64,000 nt of DNA from Rhodoferax ferrireducens T118 (GTDB lineage: Bacteria > Pseudomonadota > Gammaproteobacteria > Burkholderiales > Burkholderiaceae_C): positions 193,448 through 257,447 of the forward strand of contig NC_007901.1 in the NCBI RefSeq assembly GCF_000013605.1, read 5' to 3'. The translations under genes were made by a program, and so were the position numbers. Shown here piece by piece: positions 50,977 to 59,444 of this stretch. Below the pieces are notes generated by a model. That model was not told where the DNA came from, searched no databases, and worked only from the letters and a program-made list of their open reading frames with translations. How positions within the stretch are numbered: the stretch's first letter is position 1; each line of letters opens with the position of its first letter.

Positions 50977-53200
50977 GTCTATCCGCTGGACAGCTAAAGG
51001 TATGAATTGTTTTGACAAGCGGCCCAAATATTGAGCCAGCAACTGTTGATGTCTTTTCGCGAAAAACCTGCATTGAAGAACTGTGTGTTCTCCTGCCAAG
51101 TTTCCCCGCGCCAACGACAAATGGCGCGCGTCTGAATTTTCTTGAAGGGTCGCGCAATGTGCACTGCGATCTTCAAAAAACAAACAAACTTTTTCGTGGC
51201 AGCTCAAAGACTGCGAAGTGAAAGATGCACAGGCTACTCGCCTGGATCTTTGTGTGGATGCTGAAAAGCACCTCTTGAATTGCCCTGGTTTACAGGGCGC
51301 CCTTTGCAGGGAGTGACATTCCGCCTCTTCAAGATTCATCGCTGAATCCTGGGGCGAGGTCGTGCACGAGGCAGGACTGCAGCGAGTTTAGGTGAACAAA
51401 AGACGCTATGTCAATAAATTTATTCAGTTTTGTGTTAATTCGTCTCGCCATCACCCCATATCGCGGGGAATTCATGCGTTCAGGATGGACAAAGGCAGTG
51501 CCTGCTGATTGGCTGACGATTTACATGATCGCAAGAAAAATAACGATTTGGAGATTCTGATGATTTTGGTCGTCGCGTTGCTACCTTGATACCCGGAACC
51601 GCGGGGCTCCCGCGCACCTACTGGCCAGCGTCCAACGGTGCCGGCACTGTGGCGGACCGTTCCTCCAGTCTGGCATCGATGAGTCCCCAATCAACGGCGG
51701 GCCGTCCTCCAGCTTGACGACTGGTATTGCAAACAGTATTCATGCTGAAGCCACCAATTTACCCATTCAGTCCATTCGCCGCCTTGCTTGCCGGCGACCC
51801 AGGTTAACGATTTGGTGGCGAGTGAGATCAGGCATGCCGAGAGAGCAGCTCCGCATCAGGCGACAGCTCTATCAGGCCGGGTAGCTGCTTTGCGCAGTGG
51901 AATCCTCAACGTCAACGCTGTGAATCAGCCCACAAGCACGCTGCCCCGCAAGTGTTGGTCCAACCAGGAAACCGACCTTGCCCGCAGATGTCGCATTGGG
52001 TCCTCGATCTGGCATTCGACTTTCTTTTCATCTCGCCAAGGAAGGCTGCCTTTTGCTTTGCCCTCTCAATAGACTTCGATTCACCTTGCCTTGCGACCCC
52101 AACCCGCTCGGAGAGAAGATCATGCATCCCCTGCCGGGCTAGCCAGCACCGCTACTGGGTTACAGGCGCTTCCAAACCACCTCACCCATTCCCGCCCGCG
52201 AACAAGCGCGCCGCCCACCGCCCCAGCGCACTACTTTTTGAGTCAATCACCCATGAGGAGAGGATGTCCGCATGGTGCCGCCCTGTTTGCCGGCCCTGAC
52301 GCGCCAGCGCTACTACGCCAGCCGCTTGTATGTGAGCAGAGCACGATCTGTCAAAGAGTCCGCATGACCAATAGCCGGAGCACCGCCACCAACAGCGGTT
52401 TTGATTTTCGATTAGATGGTCCGCCGAGTAGTCAGTTGTCAATTCAACTTGTCGGTATCGCCCACCATCCCAATGCGACGCGAATTGCTTTCGCAATGGA
52501 GTCGCCCCAATACGTTGGCCCCGCATCATTGCAGTGACCGCCTAAAGAGTCCGCCGCCCGCATGCATTGAAGCAACAGGTACTGGGTTGGGTGACCTCCC
52601 ATGGCGACCCAAACCCCGAGTTGGTCAGATGGAGGGATGCCAGGCGACTGAGGCGGGCGGGGTTTGACGGCCGCAGGACTGGTACGCACTTGCATTGCCC
52701 CGTGTACTGCCGGTGATTTACAGGAGTTGCCGGGTCTCGTGTCTCGGCGGTCCATCGCATTTGGCATTCGGGGATGGAGGTCTGGTTGGGTGTTTGTTGC
52801 TGGGCTGGACGGGTGCGTGGCAACCGCTGTATGGGACCGGCTCCCCATTTCCTACCCGTGCGCCCGGTGCTTGGAATGTGGTGAATCCCATTTCCCAATT
52901 TTGTATCACTCTATTGAAAATTGGAAATTGTGCGTTTTGATCTGATTTCACGCCATTCTCCAGTGGCTTCACACTGGTTTGCATAAATGGAAACTTCAAA
53001 GCGGTGTTGGAGGGGCAGTTAAAAGCGAGCCGAGGAATCGTCCAATCGCCGCAAGCTTTGGACGGCATTTGCCTTCTGAGGTCAGATACATGGTCTTGTC
53101 CGAGTGGACCCGCACTTGGCACAACCCACTTGTGAATCTATGCTGCACGCCATCACCGCGTCAATGGGCCCAATTGACCCATCAATCAACGCCTTCCTCA

Positions 53201-53337
53201 TTAAAGGGCCACGCCGGCCCTTTAAACGGTCGATTTGAACCGTCAATGTCTCTTATTGGGCCGTTTTGGCCCGATAAGGCCGACGCCTGACAACCTATTC
53301 ATCGTATTGGGCCAGATTGGCCCAATACGATGAATAG
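53201..53337. repeat. Cluster of inverted repeats upstream of parM (candidate partition site)
   Basis: TTAAAGGGCC/GGCCCTTTAA at 53201-53225, ACGGT/ACCGT just after it, CTTATTGGGCC/GGCCCGATAAG near 53250-53277, and a perfect 20-bp repeat with 3-bp spacer at 53295-53337. All share a GGGCC core. Its position just upstream of parM is where parC/stb sites lie in ParMRC systems. Confidence 0.6.
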
Positions 53338-53472
53338 ATCGAATCATCAACATTAAATTTGGGGAACTCTTCATACAAAAGCGTTCTTTTTGATCTGAAT
53401 TCGATGGGTTTGTTTCCTGAAAGGCTTTATCAAACTGCCAGAATTGAACAAGTCCAACACACAACTGTATTT

Positions 53473-54513
53473 ATGTCCAAGACACCACCGACCTTTCGCG
53501 CGCTAGACCTTGGTTTTGGCTTCACCAAATTCTCAAAAGGCCACTATCTGCAAGACGGAAGCCTTGAGGTCTCGGCTTTTCCCAGCTACGCCGCCGCCGC
53601 AGTCAACTTCTCGATTGGCGCGGGCGTCATGACGGACTTGAGCATCGTGAAGGTCTCCGTGGATGATGAGCACTTTCTCGTTGGCGAGGACGTGCGTAAC
53701 GCTGCGGATGGCGTTGGCCGCCAGATGCTTGAATCGACCTTCTTCACGTCAAGTCAATACATCGCCCTGGCACGCGGGGCCATGGGATTCATGAACGTAC
53801 CAAACCATGGCGAAGTTGATTCCCTTGTTATGGGATTACCGCTCAATATCTTCCGCGATCAGTCCATTGTCGATCACGTCGAGGCGGCAATGAAAGGGAC
53901 CCATCTCGTGCCCGACATCACGAAAAATAGCGGTGTCGAACGCACGATCCTTGTCAAAAATGTAAGCATCATCCCCCAAGTCGTCGGAAGTCTGGTTGCA
54001 ATGTCCCGGGATGCGGGCTTAATGCAAAAGGTTAACGAACAACACAATCTCACCATCGATGTGGGATATGGCACCCTGCTATGGCTTGTCTCTGATGGCT
54101 TTACGCCGGTGCCAGCCCGAAGCAATGGCAACATGGGCGGGGTGTCCAGCCTGCTTCAAAAGATCATTCGCTCTATCGACCCGAGCGCCGTCAGCAGTAT
54201 CAATATCATGGACCGGCTCGATAAGGCACTGCTTGAAGACAAGGCCAGCATCTTGATCAACGGCGCGGAAGTGGAGGTTGCCAAGTACCACCGTCAGCTT
54301 GCCTCGGCGGCACGTGAAAACCTTACCGAGATGATCCGCTCAATCGGCACCAAGGCTGACATTGACAACGTCTTTCTGACAGGCGGCGGGGCACATCTCT
54401 ACAAAGACGCAATCGCCGCCGTTTTTCCAGGACGCCAGGTGCACATCGCGTCTAAAGGCTCTCGGTTCACCAATGTACGGGGATTTCAGTTCCTGGCCGA
54501 AACTGAGGACTGA
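53473..54513 (+). CDS. parM: ParM/StbA-like actin-type partition ATPase
   Basis: 346 aa. Actin-fold motifs: phosphate 1 ALDLGFGFTKFSKG at the N-terminus, phosphate 2 NLTIDVGYGTLLWL near 195, adenosine motif NVFLTGGGAHLYKDAI near 310. The protein should polymerise to push plasmid copies apart, with a DNA-binding adaptor and a centromere. The inverted-repeat cluster upstream is the obvious centromere candidate and the next gene the adaptor. Confidence 0.9.
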   Translation: MSKTPPTFRALDLGFGFTKFSKGHYLQDGSLEVSAFPSYAAAAVNFSIGAGVMTDLSIVKVSVDDEHFLVGEDVRNAADGVGRQMLESTFFTSSQYIALARGAMGFMNVPNHGEVDSLVMGLPLNIFRDQSIVDHVEAAMKGTHLVPDITKNSGVERTILVKNVSIIPQVVGSLVAMSRDAGLMQKVNEQHNLTIDVGYGTLLWLVSDGFTPVPARSNGNMGGVSSLLQKIIRSIDPSAVSSINIMDRLDKALLEDKASILINGAEVEVAKYHRQLASAARENLTEMIRSIGTKADIDNVFLTGGGAHLYKDAIAAVFPGRQVHIASKGSRFTNVRGFQFLAETED

Positions 54514-54524
54514 CCTGGCCAAAG

Positions 54525-54911
54525 ATGGAGACGTCCATTCAACTTACGAAGCCAAACAATGCTTCTGCTCGGGTCAGAATCAGGTTCTCCCTGACTCAAT
54601 CCCATCTGAGCTATCGGCATCTCTCCGGCAAAACGGAAAGCGAGTCTCGTGCGTGGGTGCTCATGGCTGTGGAACATATGGCAGCCATACTAAATACGCC
54701 CAGCAAGGAAAAATACGACCATTCAACATCGGAAGTGCCTACGTCAGTCCCGCCGGTCAAGCGTTTTCGGAACAACGTGCCAGTTCAGATAAAAACGCCC
54801 AGTGAGCCTCAAGTCAAGAAAAACGAGCAGCGGCTTCAAATGGGCGAAAAGGTGCCTGGGAAGGACAACTATTTGTCCAAAGTTCGTTCCACCAAAAGTT
54901 GGACAACATGA
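54525..54911 (+). CDS. Candidate ParR/StbB-like partition adaptor (128 aa)
   Basis: Starts 11 bp after parM. An N-terminal region with strand and helices (SARVRIRFSLTQSHLSYRHL, RAWVLMAVEHMAAIL) is followed by a basic, disordered C-terminal half. The size, position and N-terminal pattern fit a ribbon-helix-helix adaptor, but no firm motif is visible. Confidence 0.6.
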   Translation: METSIQLTKPNNASARVRIRFSLTQSHLSYRHLSGKTESESRAWVLMAVEHMAAILNTPSKEKYDHSTSEVPTSVPPVKRFRNNVPVQIKTPSEPQVKKNEQRLQMGEKVPGKDNYLSKVRSTKSWTT

Positions 54912-54926
54912 AAAATCAGAACTTGC

Positions 54927-54956
54927 ATGAATCGGAAGCTGCTGTAGTCTATTCAT
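54927..54956 (+). promoter_or_regulatory. Promoter of the 185-aa transfer-region gene
   Basis: TTGCAT, 16 bp, TAGTCT, then 6 bp to ATG 54957, a near-leaderless design like those at 30731 and 35085. Confidence 0.45.
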
Positions 54957-55514
54957 ATGACTACTACAGCAACACACACCATGAACCTGCAAAAACTTCT
55001 GGATGGCATGCCCGAGGGCGTGAAGCCCCAACGACTGATTCCTTGGTCGGCCGCGCTTCAAGTCGTGGTGCCACTGATCGAAATCAACGACCCCAAGAGG
55101 GCCACGGCGATTCCCCTGTTCGAGGAATGGGTCAAGGACCGGGATACCGAACTCTCCGTCGAACAGGCCGCATGGCTGTGGTGCAACTTTTGCACCCACT
55201 TTGCCAAGGAATCGACCAAGCGATTCAGTCAATGGGCATACGACCCCATGTCAAAGGAGCTGAAAAATCCAGTGATGCTCGGTCGCATGCAATACCGGAT
55301 CTGGCTCGAAATGCACTTTCGTCCATGGAAAGCCCGTACGCAACAGACCTTTTGGGGCCGGATGCAGTACCGGGTTTTGCGATGGATCGGCCTCGGGATG
55401 ATCTTCGCTATCGCTTTTCCGATATTTTTCGCATTAGCTGGTTTGTCGACCTGGGCGCTGGTCGAGATGCGGGGGCCGATTGTTTCCTCGCTGAAGCACC
55501 TGAGCATCCACTAA
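54957..55514 (+). CDS. Hypothetical inner-membrane protein (185 aa)
   Basis: A soluble N-terminal part (PLFEEWVKDRDTELSVEQAAWLWCNF) and one or two hydrophobic segments at about 141-165. A basic helix precedes the membrane part (RMQYRVLRWIG). It lies just ahead of a lytic transglycosylase and TraB-like gene, so a role in conjugation is likely but unproven. Confidence 0.65.
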   Translation: MTTTATHTMNLQKLLDGMPEGVKPQRLIPWSAALQVVVPLIEINDPKRATAIPLFEEWVKDRDTELSVEQAAWLWCNFCTHFAKESTKRFSQWAYDPMSKELKNPVMLGRMQYRIWLEMHFRPWKARTQQTFWGRMQYRVLRWIGLGMIFAIAFPIFFALAGLSTWALVEMRGPIVSSLKHLSIH

Positions 55515-55567
55515 AGGTCGAGAGTTCCTGCAGAATCAGGAAGCAAAAACGGCTGGCGGCAGCAGCG

Positions 55568-56128
55568 ATGGCGCTGGCCGCCCTTTCGTTTAGTGCGCCT
55601 TTGGCGGCGAAGACACCCGAGCAGGAAGCCAAGGTGGAATATGCAACCCGGTGCATCGCCCCTGCGGCTGAATTCCATAAAGTGAATGCGTGGGTGCTCA
55701 AAGGCATCTTGAAAGTTGAGTCGGCCTTCAACGCGGGCGCGATCAATCGCAATCAGAACGGATCAACTGACGTTGGTATCGGCCAGATGAACTCGATTCA
55801 CTTCAAGGAACTTTATGGGTATGGCATTGCCCCCAATGATCTGCTAGACCCTTGTGTCGGCACCTATGTTGCGGCTTGGCATCTGGCAAAACAATTGAAG
55901 GTTTACGGCAACACCTGGTTCGCGATTGGCGCTTACCACAGCGCCACACCATATTTCAATGCACGCTACCAGGCGCTGGTCTACAACGCCTTGATCAGTA
56001 TGGGTGTCGTGTCGGGGGCCCGTCTCAGTGTTGCTCCACTCAATGTTGGTCCCACATCGAGCCGGCGGGCGGCCATCAGGAAGGTTTCGCCTTCCCAAGC
56101 CTCGGCGATTCTTGCCACTTTAGAATGA
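55568..56128 (+). CDS. Lytic transglycosylase of the transfer apparatus (VirB1/IpgF-like)
   Basis: Goose-lysozyme/SLT-type core: WVLKGILKVESAFN with the catalytic Glu, NGSTDVGIGQMN, and a terminal YHSATPYFNARYQALVYN. It cuts peptidoglycan to seat the secretion channel. The first ATG (55568) leaves a signal peptide without its basic start. A better one (RKQKRLAAAAMALAALSFSA) would begin at ATC 55535, so the true start may be non-standard. It overlaps the next gene (ATGA). Confidence 0.85.
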   Translation: MALAALSFSAPLAAKTPEQEAKVEYATRCIAPAAEFHKVNAWVLKGILKVESAFNAGAINRNQNGSTDVGIGQMNSIHFKELYGYGIAPNDLLDPCVGTYVAAWHLAKQLKVYGNTWFAIGAYHSATPYFNARYQALVYNALISMGVVSGARLSVAPLNVGPTSSRRAAIRKVSPSQASAILATLE

Positions 56129-57396
56129 TCGGCGCCGACAGCCTTGGCCTGACGGATGGCGCGCATGTGAGCGTTGGGTCTGAGATGTGGCCGGTCCTCG
56201 TGCAACGTGCAGCCGTTGTGCTCACTGCCGCTGCGATCGGACTGCGATTCTGGCCTGCCGTGGACTGGCTGCTGGTTTTGGCCGGTCTGATGATGGCGAC
56301 ATTCGCGATGGGCAGAATGCCGCGAGGCTTGGCCTTTGCGACGTTTTCTGCCTATTACCTCGCTGAATCGTCTCCTCTCATCGCCGCAGGCAGCTCCATC
56401 ATGGGCACCGAATTGCTGACCAGTGCGGCGTGGTGGTTGTTTCATGGCCTTTTCAGTTCCTTGCCGATCCTTCTTTTGCGAGGTCGAGCGCCAGGGCTGC
56501 GAGCGTCGCTGGTGGCGTTTCTATACATTGTGCCGCCCTTTGGGACATTGGTCCCGAACAATCCCGCGATGGTGATAGGCCTGTTTTTTCCAGCAACCTC
56601 CATTTTTGGCGCAATCGGTTTTATTGCACTGGCGGGCGTTATCGGTAGTTTTGACGCCAAGAACAAAGCGAGCCTCAGAAACCTTGTGCTCTTGATATTT
56701 CTGTCGCTCGCCTCGAATGCAATTTGCCTGACTGACAAGACCTCTGCACCAGCCAATTGGCACACCTTCGACACTCGGTTGGGAAACTACGGCGGAGATA
56801 TGCGGCGTCGTATGGGCATAGGCAACCTTGAGTTGCCGGTCTTGCTGAAACAAGAGATGGTCAAAAGTGGCGGTGCAAATGAAGGCGATATTTGGTTTCT
56901 GGCCGAGGGAATGATCTATGACTGGTCACCATTCACGGAGTTTTTGTGGCGTGAGTCCTTCAAGGGGTCAGGTGCCACTGCCATTGTCGGCGGCTATGCG
57001 TTCAACCAAAAGACGCATGACCTAACATCGCGCGTGTATGTGCTGGGCGATTCTGCTGGGCATGCTCTAGCCAAATCGGCTCTTGAGTCTGTCCGGGCGG
57101 GCATTACATTTCCGGTGGTGATGTGGCGGCCGTGGGGACGCCCAAATCATTTTCCGATGCATGCGCCAGGGAATCCTGTGCGAATCGATGGTCGCCGCGT
57201 CCACCTCAGTTGGTGCTACGAGTCAATTATTGTGTGGCCTCATTTGCTGGCATCCATGCAGACGCCCGATGTGATGGTAAGCCTTGAAAACCGATGGGCC
57301 ACCAAAGATACCTCCCTCGAAGCTGCGCAGGATGCTGCCGGCCGGCTCAACGCCAGGTGGCTCGGTGTGCCGCTCATGCGGGCGACCAACCGGTAA
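56125..57396 (+). CDS. traB: TraB-like conjugal transfer protein, membrane-bound carbon-nitrogen hydrolase
   Basis: 423 aa. The N-terminal half has about six membrane helices; the C-terminal half carries a nitrilase-fold: Glu in WFLAEGMIYDW, Cys in HLSWCYESI. This combination is that of TraB from pIPO2/pSB102-type plasmids and of apolipoprotein N-acyltransferase (Lnt). The catalytic Lys is not obvious to me. Start overlaps the transglycosylase stop. Confidence 0.75.
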   Translation: MIGADSLGLTDGAHVSVGSEMWPVLVQRAAVVLTAAAIGLRFWPAVDWLLVLAGLMMATFAMGRMPRGLAFATFSAYYLAESSPLIAAGSSIMGTELLTSAAWWLFHGLFSSLPILLLRGRAPGLRASLVAFLYIVPPFGTLVPNNPAMVIGLFFPATSIFGAIGFIALAGVIGSFDAKNKASLRNLVLLIFLSLASNAICLTDKTSAPANWHTFDTRLGNYGGDMRRRMGIGNLELPVLLKQEMVKSGGANEGDIWFLAEGMIYDWSPFTEFLWRESFKGSGATAIVGGYAFNQKTHDLTSRVYVLGDSAGHALAKSALESVRAGITFPVVMWRPWGRPNHFPMHAPGNPVRIDGRRVHLSWCYESIIVWPHLLASMQTPDVMVSLENRWATKDTSLEAAQDAAGRLNARWLGVPLMRATNR

Positions 57397-57702
57397 TTGG
57401 TCCACCCTAATTGAATTTGAAAGTAAGTATGGTCATGCACCCGTTAGGTAGACCGCCGGTCACGTCGGGCGAGCGAGTTCTGGCCAGGGTTTGTTCAGAC
57501 CAACGCAGTGCAAACGCATTTTTGGCAGCTTCACAGGTTCAGGCTTGCCATCTCAAGAGCTTTCGACACCGAGCCGATTTTAGATGAGTCAGTGCATTTT
57601 CTGCATTTTTTCGATAGTTGGCTTTTGTTTGAACGAAAATACTTGCTGAAAATGAGTCGTGTGTTAACTTGAATTGTCAGTAACTAATTTATAGGAATGG
57701 AA
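57397..57702. other. Intergenic region with promoter of the lipoprotein gene
   Basis: No coding frame. A promoter TTGCTG-N16-TAACTT (57642-57669) and ribosome site AGGAATGGAA precede ATG 57703. The remainder shows nothing notable. Confidence 0.55.
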
Positions 57703-58755
57703 ATGAAAAAAGTTTTGAATCACAGATCCGCGGTCCCAATGGTGGGCTCGGTGCTTATGTTGGCAATTCTCAGCGCATGCGGCGGCGGCGGTGGCGGCAC
57801 TGCATCCACTCCGACTCCGACCCCGACACCGGAACCAACCCCGGTTGTTGTTACCTCCCCCATTGTGACAAGCGTTCCGCCTGCAACCTACCCCGTCGTA
57901 AGCGAGGAACTGTCAGCGTTTAATCTGTTGAATGCCGAGCGCTCACGCTGCGGCTTCGGACTGCTGGCGCAGAACGCCGCACTCGATACAGCTGCACGCG
58001 GACACGCCGACTGGTTGTTGATCAATAACTACACCGGCCACTATCAAATTGCTGGCACGACAGGTTTTACTGGCCTAGCGCCTGACGACAGACTTGTAGC
58101 GTCTGGATATGGCACAAGTGGCTCATTTCAGTCGAATGCTGAGGCCGAGCTCGATGCAAACGGTACGAAGGCCGGTAACGGGGTTACTGGTATCCGCCGT
58201 TTGTTGAACGCGCCTTATCACATGCTGGAAATGATTCGTGGGTATCGTGATGTCGGTGTTGCTGTGAGAGACAAATTGGATGTTGGTATTTCACCAAACA
58301 CTCGTTTCGTTCTCAATACGAGTTTTGGTTACAAGAACTCCGATGGTCCTCAAGTCGCAGCGTCGGGTTCTGTACTCACGTACCCATGCGATGGTTCAAC
58401 AGGCATGGTTCCCTCGCTTACCGCTGAGTCACCTAACCCCGTCCCTGGCCGAAATCTTGGCGCCAACCCATTAGGCACATCCGTTGGGGTGAAGGTTGAT
58501 ATTGGCAACACCCTTGTGATTACCAGCGCAAGTATGATCAAAGTTTCGACAGGCACGCCAATAACGCTACGTGCTCCGGTCACGGCCGCTAACGATCCAA
58601 ACGCAATCGCCGGTGTGTCGTATTTCAAAAATAACGAGGGTTTTGTTTCCGCCGATGCGCCCTTGGAGGCAAACACTCAGTACCAAGTAACCATCGCTGG
58701 GACCAATGGCGGGACGGCATTCAGCCGGACGTTCGCATTCACAACTGGTCAATAA
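57703..58755 (+). CDS. CAP/SCP-domain lipoprotein
   Basis: The 350-aa precursor has a lipobox LSAC near residue 26, then Gly-rich and TPTPTPEPTP linkers. The CAP domain covers about 60-220: LLNAERSRCGFGLL, ARGHADWLLINN and HMLEMIRGYRDVGV. The C-terminal 100 residues look like an Ig-like or beta-sandwich domain. Anchored in the outer membrane or facing the periplasm. Role on the element unknown. ATG 57703 preferred over 57697 for ribosome-site spacing. Confidence 0.85.
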   Translation: MKKVLNHRSAVPMVGSVLMLAILSACGGGGGGTASTPTPTPTPEPTPVVVTSPIVTSVPPATYPVVSEELSAFNLLNAERSRCGFGLLAQNAALDTAARGHADWLLINNYTGHYQIAGTTGFTGLAPDDRLVASGYGTSGSFQSNAEAELDANGTKAGNGVTGIRRLLNAPYHMLEMIRGYRDVGVAVRDKLDVGISPNTRFVLNTSFGYKNSDGPQVAASGSVLTYPCDGSTGMVPSLTAESPNPVPGRNLGANPLGTSVGVKVDIGNTLVITSASMIKVSTGTPITLRAPVTAANDPNAIAGVSYFKNNEGFVSADAPLEANTQYQVTIAGTNGGTAFSRTFAFTTGQ

Positions 58756-58773
58756 CAACACCTTGTCACAATG

Positions 58774-58804
58774 AAAAACGCCGCAATCTTCGCGGCGTTT
58801 TTTC
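58774..58804 (+). terminator. Intrinsic terminator after the CAP lipoprotein gene
   Basis: AAAACGCCGC and GCGGCGTTTT around a short loop followed by TTTTTT, 19 bp past the stop codon. Confidence 0.9.
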
Positions 58805-58863
58805 GGCAATTTATGAATCGGGCAAAAGCTCACACGCTCCAATCTCTCCTAACCAGAAGCGTG

Positions 58864-59373
58864 TTAGCTTTTAAAGCAAGTAAAGACAGAGGTAGCGCCT
58901 CCGTAAATTGTGGTCGTACCACCATCAGGGGCGGATTGCTGGTAAGTGAACCCAGGGATTGCCGGACCCGTCATGCCAGACAGATACCCGCTTGGGCAAT
59001 TTGCGATACCAGTAGGCGCATACCATGGACCCGACAGGGACAACGTTGATCCATTGCAATGGCGTTCTGATGTCGTTCCCTGTGGGGCGTATCCGCTTGG
59101 GGTGTTCCCTAGCGAATCTGGTGCTGTGTATATCACCTGCCCGCAGTAACTGCCCTGCAAAGATGTCGGAGCCGCGACCACTGATGTTGGTGGTGGGGAA
59201 CTCGAGTTGTAGCATAAGCCGTTATCCGCAGTGCAAATGTTGGATGGAATTGAAGGCACGGCAATTCCAGCCACCGCGCGATATGTCCCGCTTACAGAAC
59301 TCGCTGGAATCTGTTGCGCTTGTACAGCGCCACCAATCAACGCAAAAGAAAGCAAACAAATGCCAAGTCTCAT
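58864..59373 (-). CDS. Secreted protein downstream of PilV (169 aa)
   Basis: The start MRLGICLLSFALIGG at 59373 follows GGAGG. A Sec signal peptide (cut near AQA) leads a Ser/Gly/Thr/Pro-rich mature part with paired cysteines (ICTADNGLCYN, YCGQVIY, RHCNGS, NCPSGY, FTCFKS). No family recognised. It lies at the end of the pilus operon and may be a tip or adhesin component, or a displaced alternative PilV end. Confidence 0.6.
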   Translation of the reverse strand: MRLGICLLSFALIGGAVQAQQIPASSVSGTYRAVAGIAVPSIPSNICTADNGLCYNSSSPPPTSVVAAPTSLQGSYCGQVIYTAPDSLGNTPSGYAPQGTTSERHCNGSTLSLSGPWYAPTGIANCPSGYLSGMTGPAIPGFTYQQSAPDGGTTTIYGGATSVFTCFKS

Positions 59374-59444
59374 CACAACCTCCATACAAACATTAGGAAA
59401 ACGGATAAAGAAATTCTAGGAATCAGACTAACACAAATCTGAAA

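Larger units (their letters stand above)
50315..53472. other. Three kilobases without a convincing gene, rich in hairpins
   Basis: Short frames exist on both strands but none combine a ribosome site, plausible composition and family resemblance. Structures include the hairpin tract 50588-50976, a stem at 51282-51298 (GCCCTG/CAGGGC), CGCGGG-GCT-CCCGCG near 51604 and the inverted repeats at 53201-53337. Candidates for content are a replication or transfer origin and the partition site; no iterons are visible. Confidence 0.6.

Noticed and set aside
51788..52537. Short frames on both strands in the non-coding 3 kb
   Set aside because: No ribosome sites or family resemblance; I could not identify them as transposase remnants either.
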